DNA from: Oxyruncus cristatus
Taxonomy: Eukaryota > Chordata > Aves > Passeriformes > Cotingidae
Assembly (NCBI GenBank): GCA_013399855.1
Contig: VXAY01001007.1
Location: 45,628 to 109,627 of the forward strand
Length of the DNA: 64,000 nt
Direction: 5' to 3'
The notes under the pieces were generated by a model. That model ran no database searches. It was not told where the DNA came from and saw only the letters and a list, made by a program, of their open reading frames with translations. The position numbers were made by a program, and so were the translations under genes. This document shows, one piece after another, positions 27,191 through 37,846 of the stretch (position 1 is its first letter; every line of letters begins with the position of its first letter).

Positions 27191-27830
27191 TGGTCAATAG
27201 ATATGTCTGAGGGACCCCTGCACCTAATCACTGCAGTCTGTGCTTCCTGCCTGTTAAATCCTTTCTTGACTGTCTTTCTGTGTAAACTCCCCCGCTACCT
27301 TGCTTGCTAGTGGGGGACTGGTGTGACTGGATAGTGGGGCAGCAACTGGAGTTAGAGCAGGAGTGTAAGCTCCCGTGGCCTGTGGTGTCAGCCACTGGAG
27401 TGAGCTGGAGTCTGGGCAGCCAGCCATGGTTATATCACCTGTGTGTGTGTCTCTGGAACACGTGCTCAACTCTATTACTTTATTTATAATCTGCACAAAG
27501 GAAAGCAGGAGGTGCATCCATCACCATGGGATGGAGACTGTGAATCCTCAGATGTCACAGGTTGGGCTCCAGCAGCTGGGCAGGAGAGAGCTCCAGGCTC
27601 TAAGCTGCTGGTGGCAGTGGCAGCTTTTAATATCCTTTGCATTTTGTGTGTTTGCTTCCATCTACCTCTATTTTTTCTTAGGAAAAATAAATTCACCACC
27701 ATTTTTATTCTTCAGATTTTTTATTTAACAAAAGTTTTATTGTAAGCAACTTATTTTGCTATGGCTCCATGAGAGGACCAGTGAGAGTAATGGTGACAAG
27801 GGTCAGAGGATATATCACCCTCCCTAACAA
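27190..27830 (+). mobile_element. LTR-like or other structured repeat, unclassified
   Basis: A block clearly more GC-rich than its surroundings, with sharp composition edges. It has a polyadenylation hexamer AATAAA at 27686-27691 followed by a T-rich stretch. Upstream lies a nested hairpin: CCAGCAGCT (27569-27577) pairs with AGCTGCTGG (27603-27611), and AGAG/CTCT pair inside. This layout suits the R/U5 end of a solo LTR, but I could not find matching target-site duplications or convincing TG...CA termini. It could also be a different repeat or the 3' exon of an unannotated transcript. The overlapping open frames on both strands (60-117 codons) look incidental. Confidence 0.3.
27569..27611 (+). 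repeat. Nested hairpin upstream of AATAAA
   Basis: The outer stem is 9 bp, perfect and GC-rich (CCAGCAGCT with AGCTGCTGG). The 25-nt loop region contains an AGAG/CTCT inner pairing. It lies about 75 bp upstream of the AATAAA at 27686. Confidence 0.85.
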
Positions 27831-28589
27831 TATGAATCACTCAATAAAAATAAGAAAATAGTCATCCCGACAGTGCATTCAGGCATGAATGATGCTTGAA
27901 TACTAGGAGTGACATAGTTATTTATAATATTAAGGATTTTTAGATCTGTTAGGCTCAGGCACCATGAGAGGCAAACACAGCCTGAGGACAAAACCTTTTG
28001 CAGACTTGGTATTTACTCAATCTACAGCTTTTGGCAGTCAGGAGTGGGAGGAATGAGCAAACCATGAATGTTATTAAATAATTGTGGTTGATATATTTTA
28101 CTTTTGTGGGTTTTCTTCCGTAATGATTGCTAATAACTTTTTATGTACTGTGGACACTGTATGTTATAACTCATGGCTCTGCTATATTTTATTATCTTTT
28201 GTATGACTAAAGCAAGACAATTTTCAGCTATTTTCTGAAAATAAATAATTTTGAAACACTGAAAAGACCTTACCCTTGTTTTGCTACTTGAAGAGTAATT
28301 AAATATCTTGTGAAGTGAGATTGATAAGATTAAGGAATTCTGTTGTCTGAGAGTAAAGGCAGGTGGAGCAGCAGAGAATTAGAGAAACTGTTCAAAAATT
28401 GTGTATTTTTGTCTGAAAAAGTGGGTCAGATTTCTCTAGGCAGGTAAGGTTACCCAGCATATAAACTTGAGGTAAAAACTCTAGTTGGGTTTGCCAAATT
28501 CAAGGTCCAGACTTTAGCTTCTAATCTTGCAAGCAGAAGAGAGGACAGAGAATTCTGTTGTCAACTTAATATGCAGTGTAATCATCATA
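27830..28589. other. AT-rich sequence, nothing recognised
   Basis: No open frame of note, repeat family or structured element was identified between the LTR-like block and the CR1 copy. Confidence 0.6.
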
Positions 28590-29709
28590 TTTTTTTAGAA
28601 GATTGGAACTTTGATATATCCTTCTATGACAAAGTGAACTACTTAGTAGATGAGGAAAAGGCTGTGCACGTAGAGTATCTAAACATCAGTAAAGCATTTG
28701 ACATCATATCCCACAGAATTCTCCTGGAGAAACTGCCTGCTCATGGCTTGGACAGGTGTACTCTTTGCTGCATGAGAAATTGGCTGGATGGCCAGGCCCA
28801 GAGTTGTGGTGAATGGAGTTACATCCAGCTGATGGTCAGTCACTAGTGGTGTTCCCCAGGGCTCAGTTTTGGGGCCAGTCCTGTTTAACATCTTTATCAA
28901 TGATTTAGAAAAGGGCAGTGAGTGCACTCTCAGTCGGTTTGCAAATGACACCAAGTTGGATGGGAGTGTTTATCTACTTGTGAGTAGGAAGGCTCTACAC
29001 AGGGATCTTGCCAGACTGGATCAATGGGCTGAGGATGGTTGAGGATGGGCATCAGGTTCAATAAAGTGAAATACCAGGTCCTGTTCTTGTGTCACAACAA
29101 CCCCATACAGCGCTACAAACTTGGGGAATGGTGGGTGAAAAGTGGCCCAATCAAAAAGGACCTGGGGGTGCTGCTTGACAGCTGGCTGGACATAAGCCAG
29201 CAGTGTGCCCAGGCAGCCAAGAAGGCCAATGGCATCTTGGCCTGTAACAAGAATAGTGTGGCCAGCAGGACAAGGCAAGTGATTGTCCCTCTGTACTCAG
29301 CACTGGTGAGGCACCTCAAATCCTGTGTTCAGTTTTTTGGACCCCTTACATCAAAAAGGACATTGAGGTGTCCAGAGAAGGGAAAAAAAGCTGAGGAAGG
29401 GTCTAGAAAGCATTTCTTATGAGGAGTGGCAGAAAAAGCTGGGATTATTTAGTCTGGAGAAGAGGAGGCTCAAGGCGGGGGGGTCTCCACAACCACCAGA
29501 AAGGAGGTTGTAGTGAGGTGGGAGTTGGTCTCTCCTGCCAGATCTCAAGTGAAAGAACAATAGGAAATGTCCTTAAGTTGCACCAGGGGAGGATCATATT
29601 AGATATTTTAAAAAAAACATTTTTCACTGAAAGAGTAGTTAGGCATTGGTATAAGTTGCTCAGGGAGGTGGCGGAGTGTTCAAGAGGCAGTCTGGCTGTG
29701 GCACTTTGA
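28590..29709 (+). pseudogene. CR1 ORF2 reverse-transcriptase remnant, catalytic Asp lost
   Basis: The protein is split over several frames: about 28590-28846, then a shift, about 29039-29422, and a last frame at 29419-29709. The segment that should read FADDTKL reads FANDTKL, because codon GAT has become AAT at 28944-28946. Loss of the first Asp of the pair removes a metal-binding residue, so even without the frameshifts the enzyme would be dead. The region around 29470 has lost some codons at a G-rich run. It is a neutral fossil, not a host gene. Confidence 0.9.
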
Positions 29710-29812
29710 GGTGTAGTTTAGGGGTAGTTGTGGTGGTGCTAGGTTCACAGTTGGACTAAATGATCTTGAAGGTCTCTTTTCAACCTTGATGATTCTGTGA
29801 TTCTGTGATATG
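28590..29812 (+). mobile_element. 5'-truncated CR1 LINE with authentic 3' end
   Basis: A 1.2-kb CR1 copy in plus orientation. It starts inside ORF2 at the reverse-transcriptase block 'SFYDKVNYLVDEEKAVHVEY' and runs through 'SKAFDIISH', '[13 protein letters not shown]', the active-site segment, '[11 protein letters not shown]', '[19 protein letters not shown]' and the C-terminal 'FFTERVVRHW' block. It then enters the 3' UTR and ends in two copies of GATTCTGT (29791-29806), the CR1 terminal octamer. CR1 usually inserts 5'-truncated and without clear target-site duplications, as here. Full-length CR1 is about 4.5 kb, so roughly the last quarter remains. Confidence 0.95.
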
Positions 29813-32800
29813 TGACTTCCTGAAGGTAGGACTAGGTGTAGAGTTCCACTGGACAGCTAAAAAACTTGGCTAAATTTCACACCCTACAGACTTAAAGCAC
29901 ATTGCTTATTTTCTTCGAAGCCCTTACTACTTTTGCATATGTCTTTTGAAATCATATTCTACAGTATATTAAATCCGACTTTTGTTGGAAAATGTTAAAT
30001 ATGCATTTATCCCTTGACTTCCTGAGATGTATATTTAACTGAAATCTGCCTCAGCAAAGACTTTTTAAAATCCTTAAATCATAGCCAAGTCACAGTTCAT
30101 CTCAACTAGACCAGTAAAATGCACAGACCTGAAGACCTTAGTCATGACTTGGTAAAGCAATTATATGCGTGCTTGATTTAAAGAATGCATATACTGTCAT
30201 GTCTCCTCAGTTAAGAACCTTAAAATGCTTTAATTTAAGAAACTTATTTTCTTTAACAAGACATCATCTCTCCTGCATTTTAAATCTCTCATCTTGCAGT
30301 TCTCTCAAATGAAATTCCTCTACACTGTCAAAATAGGTTTTATTTTGATTGAACTTTATCCTAGTTGTTTTATATATGGAATGTCAAGGTAATGGTGTTC
30401 AAAACAAACATTAAAATCCAAAGCATTTTAGATGAATTTCAGTCAGGCACATTAATTCACCTGTCCCTATCATTTATATTTGGTTTAGCAGTAATGTATG
30501 CTGTATCCTTACCTGGAAGCTGGTAGATCTACAGTAGATTAAGCAGTTAAGTTAAAGTTAAGTAAAATTAATATATTGACTATGGAAGGTGGAGCAGTCT
30601 CTTTACAATTAGGGCCTGACTTCAGACAGTGGATTTACTACAGCTTTCCTAAAGCTAGTGGAAGAGATGTCAGAAAGATTAAAGAGGAAATTGAACCAGA
30701 CCTCTAAAGACAAAAATGAACACTATCTGCATTTCAGTCTGGTGAGGGAGTTGGATTTAGAATTCTAGGTGACATATAAAGACTGCATAACTAAAGAATA
30801 ATTCCAAAAACTGTTTTAAACATAATTCTTTTCTAAATCACTGCAAATATTTGATTAAATGGAAGGTACATCAGTCTGTCTGAGCAGCTGAGAGTTTTAC
30901 AGATTGATTTGAGTTTCTGAGACAAAGGAAAACCAGAAGGAAAAATAATTCATACTGAAAAGTTTGAAAGTCATGAATGGAAAAAAAATTCTTTAGTTTT
31001 TCAACAAAGATGAGCAAAAATGTACAGTAAAATAATTAAAAGAAGCTCAATCATTGACATTTACTTGAGAATCTGACTACACTTACAGTGGTGACTAGAC
31101 CTAAAGTAGTCACTGAAAAGGTCAACATTACAATACCTGTCTCCTTGTACAGTTCAGATGAAAAATTATTTACCTTAAAAAATCCTTCTCAAAAGCTAGA
31201 AAGGATAACAGAAAGCTCCTTGAAAATGGCCTTTGCTAAGACACTGAAGGAAAAAATCTGTGTTAAATCCGGTCTCTCTGGGTAATGGGTGCCTTATTTA
31301 CACTTGTCATCATTTTGTGCCTAAATTCTTGTGTCCTTTGCAAAGTTCTCAGTACTTAGGATAATATAGGTCCTTATTTTCAAGGCAAGACTCAATTGTA
31401 GAGGAAAGGTGTACCAAAATATGTTTGGAGTTTGTGATATTTTCCAGGAATCAGCAGGTAAACTTCCATGAGAGTGATGAAGAGCTTAGCAACAGTTTTA
31501 TTTCTACATCAATACTCTGAGATATGATAGACTTGACTTTAAGCACAAGAACGTTACTGCCAAATTGTGTACTCAAGGAAAACTAGTAGCATATTGACCT
31601 GCAGTAGGTCCTGTGTGGTTAAACAAAATCTGCATCTGAATTCAGTAGAAGTTTGCACAGGAACGAGACTTGTTTTTCTGCAGGATTTCTGCTTTAAGTG
31701 TCATCTCTCAAGATCTGTCACATACCAAAGGGGATTCCTTTTCCTGTGTGCTGTATCTTCTTTGGTTGTTGAGGGTGCACATTTTTTTTAATGAGGGATT
31801 GTGTCTCCTAATTTTCCTGTGAGGTACTTATCATAATGGAGACCTCACATTAAGCTGATGTCTCCTGGCATTGTTGAAATATAGGAAAAATAATATCATC
31901 ATGTAAATTAAAGAGAAAAAAGAATATTCCCAGTCCTAATTTTTCTGGGCTTTTTTTCCCTTTGGTTAATACTTGGAAATATGGAAAACATGGGAAGCAA
32001 TGGCTGACCCGGACTCGAAGCTGGGAATGAAACAGACTATCTTATGACTTATTTAAATTGTTTTAATATGAAATGTTTACATAATGTTTGCATAAATGTT
32101 TACATCACATGTTATTTTATCTTCTGGTAGACTTCTTCAGTTGAGTTTGCTTTTAAGGTAAAAAATGCAAATTAAAATAAATCTTATTCTTTTGGTCCCT
32201 ACTTGATAAGAGGATAATGAAGTTCAATTTAAATATGCTATAACTCCTCAAGTAAAATCTAAATCTAATTTAACATGTGCTTCACTAGTTCCTTAAGATC
32301 CCCCCCAAAAAACCCTTAAGAAAACAAAACCCAAAAAACAGCAAAACAAAACCCAAAACCTTCTTAAAAGCCTTCTTATGTTAAAATTGTAATAATTGCA
32401 TGTTCAGATAGAAAAGAAATTAGTTTTATCCTGAAACCTTATGGTTTAAGATGGTGACATCTACAATAATTCTTATTTTTTTTTCATCTCTTACTACAGA
32501 TTTCTACATCTGCAGTTGAATAAGAAGCCTGAAAGACTCCGCATGAAAATACATTGGAAAAGTTTGAATGTTAGATTTGTTGAGACAAGCTTCACTTAGA
32601 GTTGGTAGCATTTCTGAGTTTTTCTGATAGGAAAATTCTCCTTTATTAGCATGTGCTGACTCACACCAGTTCAGTGTCAGACACAGTAAGAACATCAAGC
32701 AATCTATCTGCTTCAGCAATCACAAATCAAAATAAAAACAAAAGAATACAAACATGAGGAGTAATACATGTTCCAAGACTCCCAACAGCATTATGATTAA

Positions 32801-35800
32801 TGAATTTAGTGCTTAAAAATGTCTTAAGTTCATTACTGTTGCTCTTTTGACAGGTATTGCTTCCTATACAAATTAATCTCAGCAATGTATATTATAAACA
32901 ATATAATTAGAACATTTTGATTAAAAAATAAAAAACTTTTACTTTGTACTTTCCAAGATACACATACACTCACTCAGTTTGTGATTTTTACCTCCCCAGT
33001 TACCTATGTATCTACAAAACCTTTGCCACTGGGATAAAACTGGAATTATACCTGTAATGTAAATGTATTTACTGGGTTAATTTTTCCCTCCCACTTTTTT
33101 TTTTTCATTAAAAATTTCATTTCATTCTTTGCATTAAAAAAAGGTTTTTTGTGTGTTCCTGATTTTTTTCCTTTTTCTTCCTTTTTCTACAGATGATAAC
33201 AGAACACAGGTCTAAAGAACTTGGGTATATCACAGATATGTGACTAAGCTAAGGAGACAGGACATTAAAAACACCTGCCACTCAGGCTTCTGTTCTTTAG
33301 TAAGTCTTAGCTGCACTTTTGCCTTAAGAGTTGAGCTTGCCTAAATGAACTGTCAAAAGGAGCTCAACAAAAAATAGAATGTGTCATCAAGTAGAACCAG
33401 CTCGGTAAACGGACCACATCAAAATTAAAATATGGTTGTCTTTTTCAATTACTCTCTCTCTCAAAACAGTGGGATATAGGAAGACAAAAAAGTATTAATA
33501 AGAGAGAGCCTGAAAGATATATAGAGAACTAATGTAAGAGAAACTAAAATTCTTTTGAATTTAAGGGTTTTGTTACTCAATTAAAAAAAAAAATCTAATT
33601 TGCATTTATTAGATGAAGAAAAAGACACAGTAGAGCCCGAGATTTAAATTTTGTGAAAAGGTTTATGATTTATAAAATTCATAAAAAAATTAGCTGAGGT
33701 GTCAGTTAAAATTACTATTGTGCCCTTTCACTGCTAAATGAAATATTAAGATGGTGGACAATAATTAAAATGGTTCCAGACTGCCAGTGTGTACTCAAAT
33801 AAGAGCTACCCTATCAATGTGAGATTTTACAATGACATTGAAAAAAAAGTGCTGAAGAGTCAAACTCTGCCTGTAAAAGAGGATACAGAAAAAAATTGTG
33901 AGACCAAAAAAGCATGAATTAGATTTAATCACTGGAAAACAACAAAAAAAGGTACACCCCAAATTTAAATTCTACTTTAGCCTTGGTGCCCAACAGTAAG
34001 CTAGGCATGTTTTAAATGTGAAAAACTTTCTCTGCTTAGAAGATAAGAAAACAAAAACCTTGGTTACAACAAGAAAAAAAGGAGAGGGAAAGGGAAAGCC
34101 AAATAGAAGGGGAAAGAGAAGACAAGGCAGGAGAATGAGTAGTTATGTTCATAGATGTGATGGGTAAATCTGTTCGTCTCTTCAGCTTCATTCTTTCTCT
34201 AATATTTTGAAATAGGAACTAAAAGAATAAAAATTCTTTTAGTACATTTTTTTCTGGTGTGTCCATGTACAGATGCCTGCAGGATCCTTATGGTATCATT
34301 TTTAAAGCAACAAAGATCAAGCTTCAAAGATATACTCAGACACTCAGCTTTATCCATGAATCTGATATGTTCCACAAGCCTGGGGCTTGTAAAAGCCTGG
34401 AAACTCTGTGTTGTCTGCTCCTGAAGTAGATCCTGGGGTGATTTTGGTTTACAAGGAAAAAATCTTTTCTTTCCCTTAGCTTATCCATGACTCCTTTGTT
34501 AAATTTGTGGAAAATGTAATAATCGTTATCTCTCAACCTCGATTGCACCTTGTCAAAATTCAAGGATGGTTTTAAAAATATTCTTTGACATTTAAAAACT
34601 ATAAGGATACAATTTTTTTTGCAGTGGCATACATAAAAATGCCAGGTTCCTTTGCTGGATGTAAAATGAAATTAAAATAAGATTACTAGAGGCCTCTGTC
34701 TTCCAGTGGACTCTTTTTCTCAATCTTTTACAAGAAATTCTATCTCTTTTCTCCCTTAACACATGCCTTCTAATTTAAAACTTCTCAACAGCAACATTCT
34801 ACAGGAATTTTCCAGACATTTATTCAGGGAAAGTTCTCAGTAATTTCAATGGATATGATCTAAACCAGAGAATGATTAATAAACCAGTTCCCTATTATAT
34901 TATTTTCATATCTTTCCCTTTTTGATAGTATTCTATGAAATTGCCACTTTTTTCATAAGGATTAGTCAAAATTACTCACTAGGGAACTTCCATGTGTTAT
35001 TCATGATACTATTTTTGAATCTGTTATAAAGTTTATTCCAAGGAATTGTTTAATTTTCCTAAATGCCAAACATAAACATTGAGAATCAGGTTTGCAATGT
35101 GAATATTTGTATTTATGAATTAAAAACACTGCCACAAATGATCTCCAATATTGGCTTAATGTTCATTTTTTATTAGAATATTTGCAGAAAATAAAAGCAA
35201 AAAAGGTGTGTAAACATTTTAAGCAAATAATGTACAGCTATAGAAACATTTATTTTAATATAGTGCCATAGAAATATATAGTTATTCTCTTACAGACTGA
35301 AGATGAAGCTATTGCTTTAAGGTGGAAGTATGACTATGGATCACAATTTCCTACCCATGTCACAAAAGGGTGTTTTCAATAATCCCAAAGAACAAACAAA
35401 AATATACATTCCTTTACGTTTTGAGAAGTAACTAGCAAGGGCCAAAAACTCTGTCTGAGTTCCACTAAATTAATAGTCAGAAATTAACCTGATACTTTCT
35501 TGAAAGACACTGTGTACGCGCTGTACAATAAACTTTGAGAGTTCAGATTAAAATTTTCAAAGTAGATCCAGTGTTATCATGGAGTTTTAATCTGAAAGAT
35601 TAAATAATCTGAAAAATTAATCTTAAAGATTAAACCAACAAATATCAGAGGTCATCTACAGGTACAAGGAATGCTCTTATGACCTCGAGTGGTTTGATTA
35701 AAACCTGAAGTATTCTGCAACTGAGAGGGACGCTGAATTCCTTTTTTGAAAACTGTTGGAACAATACAAATTTCAGATGGATATGCAATTTGATTAAAAC

Positions 35801-35837
35801 ATGTTCCCAGATCACAAGGTGGTTAAAAAATTAGAGT
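29812..35837. other. AT-rich unique sequence, no gene seen
   Basis: No coding exon recognised. It contains A/C-rich (32300-32362) and T-rich (33095-33120) tracts, and a G/A-rich tract at about 34070-34135. There is a strong acceptor-like pyrimidine tract ending CTACAG at 33192, whose downstream frame is only 17 codons, and a set of short internal repeats around AATCTGAAAGATTA at about 35590-35635. Confidence 0.6.
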
Positions 35838-36050
35838 TCCATAGAATAGTTCAGCCTGGGGAGTGGCTCAAAAGATCATCTTCTCCAAGCACCAGTTCAG
35901 AAAAGGACTAAATTCAATGTTAGACAAGTGACATTATCTAAGTAAATTGTGAATATCTCCAATCATGGAGACTGCAAAACGTCTTTGGATTACCTATTCT
36001 AATGTGACTATCTTCATGGTAGATTTTTTTCCCTGATCTCTAATAACACT
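35838..36050 (-). mobile_element. CR1 3' tail, minus strand
   Basis: In order along the plus strand it shows the complement of the CR1 3' end: 'tccatagaatagttcag' (35838 onward), 'gatcatcttctccaa', 'ttcaatgttagacaagtg', 'gaatatctccaatcatgg', 'agactgcaaaacgtctttgg' and 'cttcatggta'. The match to avian CR1 tails is continuous over about 200 bp with moderate divergence. The copy is 5'-truncated and carries no ORF. Confidence 0.85.
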
Positions 36051-37146
36051 CCTATATTCTTGATCATTCTAAATATAAATTTTTCATAAAGACATATATG
36101 GTGTCTTAATTTGTACAAGATTCATTTTGGAATACAATATGTATCTAGAAATTCAACACAGATGACCCCGATGCACCTTTTCTGTTCTATAGAACAGTTT
36201 GTAAATTGAATTCAAGTTAGGATTTTGCAAGTCAGTATGGTTGAATTGTTCTTCTTAAGTATTGCAAAATAACTTGTCAAGAGACAGGCTATCAGCGTTT
36301 TAAACTGCATCTAAATTTATCATATATATTCAAATTCTGCACATGATATTTAAAGCAATATTGTTCAGCTGCCTAGAAAAATTTTATAAGGAAAGATTAA
36401 TTCTAAAAAAATAATGGCTAATATTTTTTTAAAAAACTGCTTATTTTCTTATAGTAATATATGTAAAGAACTACAGGATAATCAATTCTGACTGTATATC
36501 AGGATTAAAAAAAATTGTGATATATGGGTCCTTCATTGAAGAGGAATAGACTTGCACAGTTTTCTCAGCAGACAAAATTAAATGGTGATGGGTGGCCTAT
36601 CAAGAAATGGCATTATATTAGCAGAATGAGAAGTGATTGAAAACACAGAAATGTAATAATCAGAGAAAGAAATTATCAGCCATTGGAGCAAGCTTGGATC
36701 CTTGCCAAGTTTTACATAACTTCAAAAAAGATTGAATTTACACATACATTCAAGATACAGTCAAGATTTTTTTACCCTAATTTTACCCTTACTGATTTTT
36801 TCTCCCAGGATTGGTTTCAGTAACATCTGGAGATACCTTAGTGGATGAAAGTACTCTTCTAGAATAAGAATTATGTTAGAAACTGACTCTTGGCGTACTA
36901 TCAGTAACAACAAGATTTTCATTGTGTACTAGCAGTATTAGTGAAGCATTTGCTGTGTATCAACTGTGAATAGTGTGTAGGGTGAGTCCAACATGGTTTT
37001 GAATAGGAACTGTAGAACATTCACGATGCAAATGACTTCTACTTTGTTTGATTCAGTTAAGAACCTGAAGTTTCCACCCAGAGCCCGAGAGAACAAATTC
37101 CCTTCTGATCTGAAGAGCAGTGAGGGAAACAAATTCCACCTCCAAA
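36051..37146. other. AT-rich sequence, nothing recognised
   Basis: No gene or repeat identified. Base composition shifts toward G+C from about 36980, so the LTR-like element described next may begin earlier than I placed it. Confidence 0.5.
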
Positions 37147-37613
37147 TTGTTAGACATAAGAACAGTTATTGCTGGGTCAGAATCAACGTGTGAGGAGAGT
37201 GAGTGTGTGTGTGTGTGTGAACACTGCCTCTCACCATGGCCTGGAATCCTCAGAGTGGCTGGTGGGTCAGAGACCCCTCCAGGGGGAGTTGGCCGTAGGG
37301 ACCAGAGCAGATAAAACTGTAGGCATGTGTTTGCCTCATGCCACAGCCCTGACACTTGAACTTGTGAGAGCTGGTCATCTACAAGAAGACCATCTCTTCG
37401 GTGGTAGCTATGTATGATCTGTCTCTCCTTCTTTCTCCTTCTCTTTCTCAAATCCTCTCTGGATGCTTAGGGCGGTTTGGAGATGGCGGGATTGGATCTT
37501 GACTAAGTGTTGTGGAATTGGTTGGGTTTTAAGTGTCGTTGGTTTATTGGACCTTTATTTTAGTGTTATTGGTTTACTGGATTTTGACTTAAGTGTTGTG
37601 AAGTAATAGTATA

Positions 37614-37626
37614 TGCTGAGTCAGTA
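37614..37626. promoter_or_regulatory. Maf recognition element-like site in LTR candidate
   Basis: TGCTGAGTCAGTA differs at one position from the palindromic T-MARE consensus TGCTGAGTCAGCA, which contains an AP-1 core (TGAGTCA) and is bound by large and small Maf/NF-E2-family dimers. The match is direct; occupancy is unknown. Confidence 0.5.
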
Positions 37627-37709
37627 TTGTTGTGGAACATTTTGTCTAGCTTGTGTGGTATCCTTTTGAACTTTGGCCAAGTCCCCTTATTTACTTCCCT
37701 GAATTAATG

Positions 37710-37744
37710 AATAAATTCCTTGGGAACAAGCCCGTGGCTTGTTC
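37710..37744 (+). terminator. AATAAA followed by perfect 9-bp hairpin
   Basis: The hexamer lies at 37710-37715. GAACAAGCC (37724-37732) pairs perfectly with GGCTTGTTC (37736-37744) around a 3-nt loop. A stem directly after a poly(A) signal is seen in the R regions of some retroelements, where it brings signals together or serves strand transfer. Here that role is inference. Confidence 0.55.
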
Positions 37745-37793
37745 TCTTGATGCTGTCTCGAGGTATTAAAGAACCATATATCTATACATTAAA

Positions 37794-37846
37794 GTAAAAC
37801 TCGTAGCCAATCCATGAGCCAGCAACTCCTGGGGCTGGAGTTTTAC
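37794..37846. repeat. Inverted repeat at distal edge of LTR candidate
   Basis: GTAAAACTC (37794-37802) pairs with GAGTTTTAC (37838-37846). Just inside, AGCC (37805-37808) pairs with GGCT (37833-37836) after a small bulge. It lies at the proposed 3' edge and may mark the true boundary. Confidence 0.8.

Noticed and set aside
29021..29319. Minus-strand frames of 68-85 codons
   Set aside because: They are antisense shadows of the plus-strand CR1 reverse-transcriptase remnant.
37053..37451. 132-codon minus-strand frame, the longest in the window
   Set aside because: It crosses a (GT)n run and a pyrimidine tract of the LTR candidate, has an Arg/Lys-rich artefact start and no family motif.
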